A stretch of DNA of 64,000 bases from Bacteroidota bacterium (GTDB lineage Bacteria; Bacteroidota; Bacteroidia; JACCXN01): NCBI GenBank assembly GCA_013696965.1, contig JACCXN010000056.1, positions 15,457-79,456 on the forward strand, in the 5' to 3' direction. The notes below the pieces were generated by a model. It did no database searches and had not been told where the DNA came from. It worked only from the letters and a program-made list of their open reading frames with translations. The translations under genes and the position numbers were made by a program. Shown here piece by piece: positions 44,805-54,133 of the stretch. The first letter of the stretch is position 1, and each line of letters starts with the position of its first letter.

Positions 44805-45923
44805 ATGAATTATTACATAATTGCAGGAGAGGCATCGGGAGATTTACATGCATCTAACCTAATGAAATCCATTACTCGTTTAGATGGGAAAGCAAAATTC
44901 AGGTGTTGGGGAGGTGATTTAATGCAGGCTCAGGGAGGTGTTTTAGTTAAACATTACCGCGAATTGGCATTTATGGGATTTGCAGAGGTTCTGTTGAATA
45001 TTTCAACTATTTTAAAAAATTTAAAATTCTGCAAAAAAGATATTTCCGAAAATAAGCCTGATGTGCTAATTCTGGTGGACTATCCTGGTTTTAACCTTAG
45101 AATTGCAGATTTTGCTAAAAAAAAGGGGATAAAGGTTTTCTATTATATATCGCCTCAAATCTGGGCATGGAAACAAAACAGGGTACATAAGATAAAGCGG
45201 ATAGTAGATAAGATGTTCGTAATTCTTCCCTTTGAAGAAGATTTTTATGCAAGATTCAATTATAAGGTAGATTATGTAGGACATCCGTTGTTGGATGCAA
45301 TTGAAGAATTCAACACTACCAAGCTGCCTTTTGAAGAATTTACTAAAAAACACAAACTTGGTTCAAAGCCTATTGTTGCGATTTTACCTGGTAGCAGAAA
45401 ACAGGAAATAAGCAAAATGCTAGAGATAATGTTGAGCATTTCTCCATTTTATGCTAATTATCAATTCGTAATAGCCCGGGCTCCTTCAATTGATGCTGAA
45501 TTTTATTCCACTTTTATCAAACAGGGTGATGTGAAAATTATTAGCAACAGCACTTATGAATTGCTTCAGCATTCAACTGCTGCACTAGTAACCTCAGGTA
45601 CGGCTACGCTTGAAACGGCATTGTTTGAAGTTCCCCAGGTGGTTTGTTATTCTGGTGGAATTATCTCCTATACCATTGCAAAAGCACTTATTAAAGTGAA
45701 ATATATTTCCCTGGTTAATTTAGTGATGGATGAAAAGGTTGTAACGGAATTGATTCAGGATGATTTCAATGCTGAAAACCTTAAGCAGCAGCTGGATATC
45801 CTGCTTTTTAATGAACAAGACAAGCAAAGACTTTCCAATAAATATAAGGAATTAAGAAAAAAATTAGGAAACTGCGGTGCTTCCAACAAAACAGCAAGTC
45901 TTATGGTTAATAATCTTCCTTAA
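44805..45923 (+). CDS. lpxB: lipid-A-disaccharide synthase
   Basis: This 372-residue GT19 glycosyltransferase joins UDP-2,3-diacylglucosamine and lipid X in lipid A synthesis at the inner membrane. The start YYIIAGEASGDLHASNLMK is diagnostic. The next blocks are ELAFMGFAEVLLN, LVDYPGFNLRIA, YYISPQIWAWKQNRVHKIKR, ILPGSRKQEISKML and SGTATLETALF, all conserved. It is complete. The window thus supports a lipid-A-bearing Gram-negative envelope. Confidence 0.96.
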   Translation: MNYYIIAGEASGDLHASNLMKSITRLDGKAKFRCWGGDLMQAQGGVLVKHYRELAFMGFAEVLLNISTILKNLKFCKKDISENKPDVLILVDYPGFNLRIADFAKKKGIKVFYYISPQIWAWKQNRVHKIKRIVDKMFVILPFEEDFYARFNYKVDYVGHPLLDAIEEFNTTKLPFEEFTKKHKLGSKPIVAILPGSRKQEISKMLEIMLSISPFYANYQFVIARAPSIDAEFYSTFIKQGDVKIISNSTYELLQHSTAALVTSGTATLETALFEVPQVVCYSGGIISYTIAKALIKVKYISLVNLVMDEKVVTELIQDDFNAENLKQQLDILLFNEQDKQRLSNKYKELRKKLGNCGASNKTASLMVNNLP

Positions 45924-45964
45924 GATTCAAGCATAGTTTAAGGTTTATTTCTATTTTTGCAGCC

Positions 45965-47137
45965 ATGAAGCAGTTGTTGTATTCCTTTTTTAGCCTTATT
46001 CTAAGCCTTTTTTTAATTTCATCCCAAAACATTAGCTCAGCCACTACTGTTAATATTGGAATTTTAACAGAACTTAAGATTTCATCTCTTATACTTTCAG
46101 CCCACTATGGCGATTATTATTTATATGGTGATGGTAACCGTATTATCTTAATTTCGGGTAATGAAAGCCTTTTATGCCAGGTAAAGGAGGATTCTGTACT
46201 TGTGAAAAAGCAAAACACAACAATCGGTACATATAAAATAGTAAAACTAATTGGTAAAAATGCTCCCAATAGTTTTAATATTAAACCGATGAAACCGGAA
46301 AAACCTTTGACTATTTTTGATCATAACCTGGATTTGAGTGTTTCAAATAAATTTTTTAAAATCATAAACAGGGTAAATATAGAGTATTATGTAGCAGGGG
46401 TTGTTGAGGCAGAGAATGGTATTAGTCAAAATTACGAATATTATAGGATGAAGTCCATAATTTGCAGGACATATGCTTTAAACAATTTGAGAAGGCACGA
46501 AGCCGAAGAATACAATCTTTGTAATACAGTGCATTGCCAAGTATATAAGGCCAAGAATAGGCACAATGATGATATATTAATGGCAGCTTTTGCAACAACA
46601 GGAATGGTAATAGTGGATACTAATTTGCAATTGATAACAGCAGCTTTTCATTCCAATTGTGGTGGACAGACTGTAAATTCAGAATCAGTATGGTCCTTAC
46701 CTACAAGTTATTTAAAATCGGTTGATGATACATTTTGTTTGAATATGCCACACGCAACCTGGGAACACCGAATAAATAAGAATGATTGGCTGAATTACCT
46801 GAAAAAAGATTTCCCTATCCTTTCGGATTCCGCCAGTACTTGTTGCAATCTAACCTATTCACAAAATAGGAGGGAGATAGATTTTTTAAACGATAGCCTA
46901 AGGATACCCTTGAAAAAAATTCGCAATGATTTCAGACTAAAATCTACTTTTTTTGTTTTTGAACCTCATGGAGATTCAATTCTGTTAAAGGGAAAAGGAT
47001 TTGGCCATGGTGTAGGGCTTTGCCAGGAGGGAGCAATGCGTATGGCAAAGCTGGGGTTTAAGTTCAATGAGATTTTGCATTTTTATTATAAAGATGTATA
47101 TTTAGTAGACCTATCTGTTATTAATTCTAATCAGTAG
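45965..47137 (+). CDS. SpoIID/LytB-domain protein (putative peptidoglycan-active)
   Basis: This 390-residue protein has a signal peptide (cleavage near SSA|TT) followed by a SpoIID/LytB domain at about 125-385. NIEYYVAGVVEAENG, YRMKSIICRTYALNN, FHSNCGGQTVNSESVW and GKGFGHGVGLCQEGAMRMAK contain the residues conserved in this lytic transglycosylase family. In non-sporulating Bacteroidota these proteins are thought to act on denuded glycan strands. TATTTTTG ends 6 bp before the ATG and may be a -7 box, implying a nearly leaderless transcript. Confidence 0.9.
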   Translation: MKQLLYSFFSLILSLFLISSQNISSATTVNIGILTELKISSLILSAHYGDYYLYGDGNRIILISGNESLLCQVKEDSVLVKKQNTTIGTYKIVKLIGKNAPNSFNIKPMKPEKPLTIFDHNLDLSVSNKFFKIINRVNIEYYVAGVVEAENGISQNYEYYRMKSIICRTYALNNLRRHEAEEYNLCNTVHCQVYKAKNRHNDDILMAAFATTGMVIVDTNLQLITAAFHSNCGGQTVNSESVWSLPTSYLKSVDDTFCLNMPHATWEHRINKNDWLNYLKKDFPILSDSASTCCNLTYSQNRREIDFLNDSLRIPLKKIRNDFRLKSTFFVFEPHGDSILLKGKGFGHGVGLCQEGAMRMAKLGFKFNEILHFYYKDVYLVDLSVINSNQ

Positions 47138-47159
47138 GAGAACTAAATATGCTGTAAAA

Positions 47160-49325
47160 ATGAATTACTTTAGCCGTGCTCCTCTTATACGGCTGATAAT
47201 CCCCTTTACAGCAGGAATTCTTTGTTTTGTTTATAGTCAGTATCCTGTTAAAAATCTTTCTTTTTTCATAGCTTTTCTTGTTTCAATCCTATTTGTATAT
47301 AAAATTACCTTTTCAGGAAAATATAGATTTAGATGGGTTTGGGGATTTTTAACTTCTATATTTCTGTTTTTAGCCGGTTATGAATTAACAGCAATTAAAA
47401 CCCAGAAATTTAATCCTAAGCATTTCAGTAATTATGCGGTGAATAACAATCCTATAATAGGCCGTATAGTTGAACCACTTATTGAAAAAGAAAATTCATA
47501 TAAAACTACAATTGAAATAATAGGAGTTAGGGAGAATGGGATTTGGAAGGAAACCATGGGAAAGGTAATGGTTTATTTTCAAAAAGATACGCTGTGTAGC
47601 ATCCTGGAATTAAATGATAAATTAATAGTGGATGCAATTTTCAAAGATATTGATCCTCCATCCAATCCCGATGAATTTAATTATAAAAAGTATCTCTCAA
47701 ATCATTTCATTTACCAGCAAACCTATATTAAATCCGGTGAATGGAAAACAACAGCCAAGGATCAGCAAATATCATTGTTTAAAATAGCGAATAAGACAAG
47801 GAATACTTTATTGAATATTTTCACCAAATATGGAATTAAAGACAAAGAATTTGCTGTTGCTTCAGCCCTTATAATGGGTTATAAAGACAAGTTAGATCCT
47901 GAAATAATTAGGGCTTATTCTGGTGCGGGGGCTATGCATTTGCTTGCAGTATCCGGATTACATGTGGGCATTGTTTTTTTTGTTTTCAATTTCATGTTGT
48001 TATTTCTGAATAAACTACCCTTTGGCCAAATTATAAAAGCCGTGATCCTACTTTTGGCTTTGTGGGCATATGCAGTATTAACAGGTCTTTCCCCATCCGT
48101 TTTAAGGGCAGCAACAATGTTCAGTTTTATTATTATTGGAAAAGCATTCAACAGAAACACTAACATCTACAATACCCTGGGTGCATCAGCATTTATCTTG
48201 CTTTTATTCAATCCCTATTTGATTATGGAGGTTGGATTCCAACTTTCCTACCTGGCGGTAATTGGCATAGTTTATTTACAGCCAAAAATCTACAACCTTT
48301 ACAATCCATCCAATTGGCTTATAGATAAAGTATGGGGACTCACAGCAGTTTCACTTGCTGCTCAACTTGCAACATTTCCCCTTGGTTTACTGTATTTTCA
48401 TCAATTTCCCAATTATTTTATTATTTCAAATATAGTTGTAATACCTGCGGCAACAATGGTTATTTATTCAGGAATGGTATTGATGGCTGTATCCGGGGTT
48501 GAAGTTTTAGCGGAACTTGTGTCAAAATTCTTTTATATACTTATTAAACTGTTGAATGAGTCAGTTATACTGATTGAAAAACTTCCTTATTCTATTTCAG
48601 ATGGTGTTTATGTTACAATTACACAAACCTGGCTTGTTTATGCCATGATTATTTCAGGAATAGCTTTTTTTGTCATCAAAAAAAATAAATATCTGTTAAT
48701 GATTTTAACTGTTTTCATTGTTTTTTTAATAGCCCGGTTACCTGAAAAGTGGAACAATAATAAACAACAAAAGTTCATTGTTTACAATATTAAGGGCCAT
48801 TCGGCAATTAATTTTATAAATGGGGGCATGAATACAATTATTTCGGATTTATCGCTTATTAATAACAAGAGTAAGATTCAATTTCATATGCGCAATAACT
48901 GGATAAAGCTGGGTGTGAATAAGGAGAACTTCCTGGATTCAGACAAAATTAAAAACGAAATTTTCTCAATTAAGCATGAAAGCGGGTTATTTACCAAAGG
49001 AAATTTCTTCAAATTTAATCGGATTAGTGTAGGATGGATTAATAATAAAACACAATTAGCTGTAAATCCAGTACATAAAATCAAACTGGATTATATCATC
49101 CTTTCAGATAATACGCGCTTTAAAATTAGTGAAGTGATGAAGAATTTTGAGGTAAAAAAAATAATAATAGATTCATCTAATTCTGTGTATAAGGCTAAAC
49201 AGTATGCTGAGCAGTGTTCAGCGTTGCGAATTGATTATCATTCTGTTTATGAAAGTGGTGCTTTTATTGCGGATATTCAAACACATTTTAAAACAAATGC
49301 TTTTGCAGGATTTTGGCACTTTTAA
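47160..49325 (+). CDS. comEC: ComEC/Rec2-family competence/DNA-uptake channel protein
   Basis: This 721-residue inner-membrane protein has a DUF4131 N-part (about 30-190) with two or three helices and an OB-like domain. The ComEC competence domain covers about 220-500, with the signature GAMHLLAVSGLHVGIVF, TGLSPSVLRAATMFS and a run of 7-8 helices. The C-terminal region (550-721) resembles a decayed metallo-beta-lactamase-like domain without the HxHxDH motif, usual for Bacteroidota versions. It should transport single-stranded DNA during transformation. It starts 22 bp after the SpoIID-like gene. Confidence 0.9.
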   Translation: MNYFSRAPLIRLIIPFTAGILCFVYSQYPVKNLSFFIAFLVSILFVYKITFSGKYRFRWVWGFLTSIFLFLAGYELTAIKTQKFNPKHFSNYAVNNNPIIGRIVEPLIEKENSYKTTIEIIGVRENGIWKETMGKVMVYFQKDTLCSILELNDKLIVDAIFKDIDPPSNPDEFNYKKYLSNHFIYQQTYIKSGEWKTTAKDQQISLFKIANKTRNTLLNIFTKYGIKDKEFAVASALIMGYKDKLDPEIIRAYSGAGAMHLLAVSGLHVGIVFFVFNFMLLFLNKLPFGQIIKAVILLLALWAYAVLTGLSPSVLRAATMFSFIIIGKAFNRNTNIYNTLGASAFILLLFNPYLIMEVGFQLSYLAVIGIVYLQPKIYNLYNPSNWLIDKVWGLTAVSLAAQLATFPLGLLYFHQFPNYFIISNIVVIPAATMVIYSGMVLMAVSGVEVLAELVSKFFYILIKLLNESVILIEKLPYSISDGVYVTITQTWLVYAMIISGIAFFVIKKNKYLLMILTVFIVFLIARLPEKWNNNKQQKFIVYNIKGHSAINFINGGMNTIISDLSLINNKSKIQFHMRNNWIKLGVNKENFLDSDKIKNEIFSIKHESGLFTKGNFFKFNRISVGWINNKTQLAVNPVHKIKLDYIILSDNTRFKISEVMKNFEVKKIIIDSSNSVYKAKQYAEQCSALRIDYHSVYESGAFIADIQTHFKTNAFAGFWHF

Positions 49326-50242
49326 TAGTATAGCGGATGGAATTTCACTTGCATTTTACTGTTTAATTCAATTGCCGGCATTGGAATTCTGAATGCACTT
49401 AAAATATAGAAGGTTTTTTTCAAAAATTTACTGGATGTTTTAATGTTTTGAAGATTTATATCGGGAGATATAAAAAATCTTCTGTATGCAGTATATCCAT
49501 AGTTGTTATTGTCCCGGGGGCTTCCATATACCATTTGGGAAGCAGCGTAACCTGTAGCAATATTCAACCATTTTGGGTAATTACTATCATGGGGTAAGAA
49601 AGCAGATAGGTTAAATGATAACCAGTAACTCTGTCCATTATAATCTTTTAGCATTTGTTCGGGTAAACTTTTTCCAAAAGTTTGTGGTCTGAGTGGGGCA
49701 TAGGCAGTGGTATGAAAAGAATATTTCGGCATTATTCTGATTTCATTCCAAGCTAGTTGTTGTGCAATAAGAAATGTAGAACCAGCCATATTAAAACCAA
49801 AATCACTCCATGATGCACCATAATCATCACTAAAACCATCAAAAACTTCAATAGGAGCTTGCAAAACAACACCAAGCATACCACCAATCCAAATTGATTG
49901 AATTCTATCCATACCTGACCATAGAAGCATATCTACCCCTAATCTGCTTTGTTGAAAGGCACTCCAAAAATGTCCACTTTTATCTATTTGATTCCAGTGA
50001 TCCATATCATTATAGAAATGAAAAGAAGTTCCTGTTTCCTTACTGTACCAGGCTTTATTGAGAAGGTATAAACTACCACCAAATCCAATTGCAAAGCCTC
50101 CTGCTAATTTATGAAGCCTTGATTTATTAATTGTAGAAGATTTTAAACTGTCCTTTTCTGAGTGGTTAACAGGAGTTTGAGCCTTACAATAGAGATTTGC
50201 AAAGAAAAGAAAAGCGAAAATGAACAATAAAAATATTCTCAC
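49322..50242 (-). CDS. DUF2279-family (YfiM-like) lipid-associated protein
   Basis: This 306-residue protein has a signal peptide (cleavage near CKA|QT). The DUF2279 region covers about 45-200: DMDHWNQIDKSGHFWSAFQQ, GGMLGVVLQAPIEVFDGFSD and GASWSDFGFNMAGS include its conserved His/Asp residues (DKxGH...A). The C-terminal part alternates like beta strands and ends in RIPMPAIELNSKMQVKFHPL. Function in the family is unsettled. The stop codon overlaps the convergent comEC stop by three bases. A TACCTTTG box at 50261-50268 lies just upstream. Confidence 0.85.
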   Translation of the reverse strand: MRIFLLFIFAFLFFANLYCKAQTPVNHSEKDSLKSSTINKSRLHKLAGGFAIGFGGSLYLLNKAWYSKETGTSFHFYNDMDHWNQIDKSGHFWSAFQQSRLGVDMLLWSGMDRIQSIWIGGMLGVVLQAPIEVFDGFSDDYGASWSDFGFNMAGSTFLIAQQLAWNEIRIMPKYSFHTTAYAPLRPQTFGKSLPEQMLKDYNGQSYWLSFNLSAFLPHDSNYPKWLNIATGYAASQMVYGSPRDNNNYGYTAYRRFFISPDINLQNIKTSSKFLKKTFYILSAFRIPMPAIELNSKMQVKFHPLYY

Positions 50243-50572
50243 GAATTAGGTTATAGCTAACAAAGGTAATTATTATTTAAGTTGAATTTAGATTGAACAT
50301 CAACACTGATTTTCATTCTTTACTAATGATTTGATAAAACTTAGAATTTTTTTAAAAATTTTTCAATGGTTCTATTTAATTGAATTTTTGATCCATTTGC
50401 TAATAACCATTCGCAAAATGTGTAAATAACGCTACATTTTTATAAACTTAAATTTTTCTTTTCTGTACCAAATATTGAAAATTAGGAATTTAAGCAGGAT
50501 GAATAGAAGGCACAATTTTTAAATAAATTAAGAAAGTAAATGCATAAAGAAACAATAAAACAGGAAGAAAGC
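50243..50572. promoter_or_regulatory. divergent intergenic region with minus-strand -7 box
   Basis: TACCTTTG on the minus strand at 50261-50268 fits the -7 consensus for the DUF2279 gene. The remaining 300 bp precede a T9SS protein gene and show no other recognisable signal. Confidence 0.4.
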
Positions 50573-51649
50573 ATGAAATTTCTATTCATTTTAACTTTAT
50601 TCTTTACAATCACAGGTATTGTTTTTACTCACAATAGTTATGCATTTACAGAAATAGAGCAAATAAGGACCAGCAGCGTTTATAATTCAAAAACTGTGGA
50701 GGATTTTACCTTTAACCTTAATTCAATTGGGTTTATAGGGAATTCATTTGCTGCTTCTCCATCAAGTCCATCCTCTTGTATGGATGCAGTAATTGTAAAT
50801 TGTAAGGAGATTCAGTTATCATGGACAACGGGTAATGGTCAGGGGAGGCTAATTGTAGCAAGCAAAGAAAATCCGGTAAACGCATTTCCTATTAACGGGA
50901 ATTCATACAAAGCAAGCTCAATTTTTGGAAAAGGGGAGGATTTAGGGAAAGGTAATTTTGTGGTGTACAAAGGTTCTGGCAACAATACTACACTATCTAT
51001 TGAAGAGGAATCTACTTATTATTTCTCGATTTTTGAGTATAATGAGCATGAAAAGAAATTGTTATACCTAAGCCATGAATACCCAAGCAAGAAAATTATC
51101 ATGGATCAGGTTTTTGTTGAAAACACTATGGAATCTGAGCTGTTTGCTTGTAATGAAAGCCAATTGGTACTTGATGTTGGAGAAGGTTATTTTTCCTATA
51201 AATGGAGCAATGGTTCAGAAAATCAAAAAACAACAATTGATTCTCCAGTTGATTTTGAGCAAAGCTTTTATAGTGTAACTGTTTTCAATGAGAATGGTTG
51301 CTCTAAAAGTATTCCGGTAAAAATAGCCTATATGAATTGTGACAAAGTTAATGGGAATACAAGCGATACTGATTTTGAAGTATATCCCAACCCGGTTAAT
51401 CGTATTTTAACTTTAAGAATGAAAGATAGCCCCACAAACAATTACAAGAGCAATTTGAATGATGAAATTGAACTCAAAACAAGTGTACGTGTTATAGATT
51501 TATTGGGCAATATAAAATATTACGAGAGCTTAAGTTTTTATGCTCAAAGCAAAAATATTTACCTGGGAAATCTGGAACAAGGTATTTATTTATTGCAAAT
51601 AGAAAACAAAGAAAAAGTTGAAACCCGGAAAATAATTATAAGAAGATAA
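50573..51649 (+). CDS. T9SS type A sorted secreted protein
   Basis: This is a 358-residue protein. The start at 50573 (MKFLFILTLFFTITGIVF) gives a clean signal peptide; the ATG at 50540 adds 11 charged residues and is less likely. A fibronectin-like domain spans about 55-170 (EIQLSWTTGNGQGRLIVASK, YYFSIFEYNE). Next comes an Ig-like module at about 175-265 with SYKWSNGSENQ and a Cys pair. A T9SS tail (about 275-358, FEVYPNPVNRILTLRM and GIYLLQIENKEKVETRKIII) ends the protein. Ligand unknown. The next T9SS gene follows after 40 bp, probably as one unit. Confidence 0.82.
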   Translation: MKFLFILTLFFTITGIVFTHNSYAFTEIEQIRTSSVYNSKTVEDFTFNLNSIGFIGNSFAASPSSPSSCMDAVIVNCKEIQLSWTTGNGQGRLIVASKENPVNAFPINGNSYKASSIFGKGEDLGKGNFVVYKGSGNNTTLSIEEESTYYFSIFEYNEHEKKLLYLSHEYPSKKIIMDQVFVENTMESELFACNESQLVLDVGEGYFSYKWSNGSENQKTTIDSPVDFEQSFYSVTVFNENGCSKSIPVKIAYMNCDKVNGNTSDTDFEVYPNPVNRILTLRMKDSPTNNYKSNLNDEIELKTSVRVIDLLGNIKYYESLSFYAQSKNIYLGNLEQGIYLLQIENKEKVETRKIIIRR

Positions 51650-51689
51650 GTTATAGAAAATACACCTTTTATTGTTACTAATGTTGAAG

Positions 51690-53051
51690 ATGAAAACTAG
51701 TGTTCTCTTATTTAAATCAGGAATAATTTTATTGATATTATTCACTATTTGTGAGAATTCATTGGCACAAATTCACAAAATAACTATTGGGGAAATAAAC
51801 TACAAGTCTGATAAAAGTATGGATTCGGGTGATTGGGTAGAGTTATGGAACTATGGAAACCAGACCATCGATATTTCAAACTGGATTTTGCAGGGTGAAA
51901 AATTCAATGAATTTTATATTATTCCCCAGGGTACAACAATTGGTTCTAATAAACGCAAGGTTTTAGTAAGAGATGCGGTGATGTTTCAGCAAATTTACCC
52001 AGGTGTTGATTTTTTAGGTCCTTTTGTATTTAGATTAAGTGGGAAGGGTCAGCCAATAAGGCTTTATGATAATTTCAATATGCTTTATTTGGAAATGGCT
52101 TATAATGATACCCTGCCATTTCCAAAAACTCCGGATGGACATGGAAAAACTTTGGAGTTAATTGACCCTGAAAGTGATTTGAATGATGGTGAAAATTGGT
52201 TCGCAGGATGCATATTGGGATCTCCGGGAAGCCAATTTAAACCTTGTTTCACAAACTTGGTTTTTAGTGAAATAAATCACTCATCAGACGATCTTTTAGA
52301 TGCCGGGGATTGGGTTGAGATCAGGAATGTTGGTAATGTAGAGGTAAATGTAACAAATTGGACTTTTAAAAACAGAAAGGATACACTTACAAATGAGTTT
52401 AAAATACCTGCCAATACTATTGTACAACCTGGAGAGCATTTAATTTTAGCCAAAAAAAATAAATTCAGCGATTATTATCCCGATGTTCCTAATGTAGTAA
52501 AACCTTTTGAGTTTGGAATACGAAGCCATCAGGAAATACTTAAGTTATATGATGAAAATGGTAAAATTTACACATCCATGTTTTATAACAATTTAGCTCC
52601 CTGGCCAGTAAATGCTGGCAATAATGGCATTACACTCGAATTATTAGACTCCAGCAAATCTTTATGTTCCGCAACTAACTGGTTTGATGGATGTGTGGGA
52701 GGCTCTCCCGGAGCTTACTATAGTCCTGTCTGCTTATACAATTCTATAAATAAATATTCAGTCAATAATAAAGAGGATAAAATTTACCCGAATCCATTTA
52801 AAACAAGTACACATATTGAAATAAAAACAGGTGGAGAAAACAGGGAAAACTTAAAATTAGTTGTTTATGATTTTACTGGAAGGGCAGTAAGTACAGAATT
52901 TTATCCGGAAAAGGATATTAACCATTTGGGTGAAGGATGGGTGAAAATTACATTTGAAAGAAAAAGCATAGATCCTGGGATGTATTTTTACAGGCTATAT
53001 TCCCAAAGTAATTTAACTTTAAGCACTGGTAAATTAATGATTGAAAATTAA
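51690..53051 (+). CDS. T9SS protein with two lamin-tail domains
   Basis: This 453-residue secreted protein is preferred from the ATG at 51690 (MKTSVLLFKSGIILLILFTI); ATG at 51681 and TTG at 51672 are alternatives. After the signal peptide (SLA|QI) come two lamin-tail-like (LTD) domains. The first starts ITIGEINYKSDKSMDSGDWV and the second LVFSEINHSSDDLLDAGDWV. Each ends in a TLELxD..SD....NWFxGCxxGSPG block. A T9SS tail (KIYPNPFKTSTHIEI to GMYFYRLYS) follows at about 370-453. LTD domains in bacteria occur in secreted nucleases and adhesins; here no enzyme domain is present. Confidence 0.88.
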   Translation: MKTSVLLFKSGIILLILFTICENSLAQIHKITIGEINYKSDKSMDSGDWVELWNYGNQTIDISNWILQGEKFNEFYIIPQGTTIGSNKRKVLVRDAVMFQQIYPGVDFLGPFVFRLSGKGQPIRLYDNFNMLYLEMAYNDTLPFPKTPDGHGKTLELIDPESDLNDGENWFAGCILGSPGSQFKPCFTNLVFSEINHSSDDLLDAGDWVEIRNVGNVEVNVTNWTFKNRKDTLTNEFKIPANTIVQPGEHLILAKKNKFSDYYPDVPNVVKPFEFGIRSHQEILKLYDENGKIYTSMFYNNLAPWPVNAGNNGITLELLDSSKSLCSATNWFDGCVGGSPGAYYSPVCLYNSINKYSVNNKEDKIYPNPFKTSTHIEIKTGGENRENLKLVVYDFTGRAVSTEFYPEKDINHLGEGWVKITFERKSIDPGMYFYRLYSQSNLTLSTGKLMIEN

Positions 53052-53113
53052 GTATTGCATTTTTTTTTAATAGTAAAAGTTCATGATAAGTGCCAAACCG
53101 TTATTAACAGTAG

Positions 53114-53290
53114 TTATTTTTTATTGAACTCAATGTTTTTGACAGTTCCTTCTGCTGATAAATAAAACTTTGTCACCCCTTTTTCTTTATTTCTTTCAAA
53201 ATGGTAAAGAATTCTTGTCCATTTCCAAATTCATCCTTTTGCCCTACCGTTAGTTTTGTCTTTATGATTGGGATCTTATACCCCTTTTAA
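53114..53290 (-). pseudogene. frameshifted 3' remnant of an unidentified gene
   Basis: On the minus strand one frame reads KLTVGQKDEFGNGQEFFTIL then KEIKKKG and stops. The next frame continues VTKFYLSAEGTVKNIEFNKK and ends in TAA at 53114-53116. The two halves join naturally at an A/G-rich run near 53180, which suggests a one-base slip in a formerly continuous gene end. I do not recognise the family. Confidence 0.45.
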
Positions 53291-53386
53291 TAAAGGCCAG
53301 GTGAAAGCAGAATAATTTACAATTTATTAAATGAGTATTAAGAAAAGCATGAATTTAAAATATAAAAAATCCAAAAATACAACCTA

Positions 53387-53737
53387 TCAATACTCTGGAA
53401 ACCATCCCTGGATTTTGTTTTTAGCTCTTAGTCTTATTTCATCTGTTACATGAGTAGAAACAAGTGTAATTGTTGTTGCAAGCAAGGCAAGGTCATCCGT
53501 ATAGCCAATAATTGGCATAAGATCAGGAATAATATCTAAAGGAGAAATAAAATAACCCAATGCCGCAGCAATTTTTAATTTAACAGAGGTAGGCGTATTT
53601 TTTGCAGATAGCGTGTAATATAAAAGCAAAAGGCAAGAAATCGCTTTAGATCCAAGTATCCCAGCTACTTTTTTTATCTTTTTATTGAAAGTTATTTCGG
53701 AATATTTTTTTTGATAATTAACATTTATTTCCTTCAT
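53387..53737 (-). CDS. YkvA-family (DUF1232) small membrane protein
   Basis: This 116-residue protein contains the DUF1232 core (about 50-95), KLKIAAALGYFISPLDIIPD followed by LMPIIGYTDDLALLATTITL. The SPLDxIPD motif is diagnostic. The N-terminus is basic, and two short hydrophobic stretches suggest membrane association. Function unknown. It is transcribed alone. Confidence 0.88.
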   Translation of the reverse strand: MKEINVNYQKKYSEITFNKKIKKVAGILGSKAISCLLLLYYTLSAKNTPTSVKLKIAAALGYFISPLDIIPDLMPIIGYTDDLALLATTITLVSTHVTDEIRLRAKNKIQGWFPEY

Positions 53738-54133
53738 AAAAAATTTAGTTTAAATTTAAGTTTGATGTCTGGGTTTATGTTTATCCGCTTAATAAATATT
53801 TTACTTAAACAGTTGACACCAGTGTAAAACGAACACTCTGATAACCTTTATTTTAGTTGGTTATTATTCTTTGTGATCATTTAATTTTACATTAAATAAT
53901 AAACTTTTATTAGAGTAGTTTTACCTTCAAATCAACTCCATTAGCATAGCGCATCTTTCTATCATTGCTTTTAAATTCTATCTTTGACATATTGAGCGCA
54001 TTCGTGTTTCATGGAATGGAATTGATCAAACCTAGATATTAGTTGGCTAATCATAGCTTTGATATCATTTAGCGCCCAAATCAGAATTTTAAATTCCTTT
54101 TCAAATTATGGAAATTAACTTTATAAAAACACA
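53738..54133. other. 396 bp between divergent genes, with two tiny minus-strand frames
   Basis: Minus-strand frames at 53971-54105 (44 codons, no ATG at its beginning, reads WALNDIKAMISQLISRFDQF and ends CAQYVKDRI) and 53910-53990 (26 codons, MSKIEFKSNDRKMRYANGVD and LKVKLL) overlap each other. Both look protein-like but match nothing I know. They may be a decayed or very small gene pair. The rest shows nothing. Confidence 0.3.
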
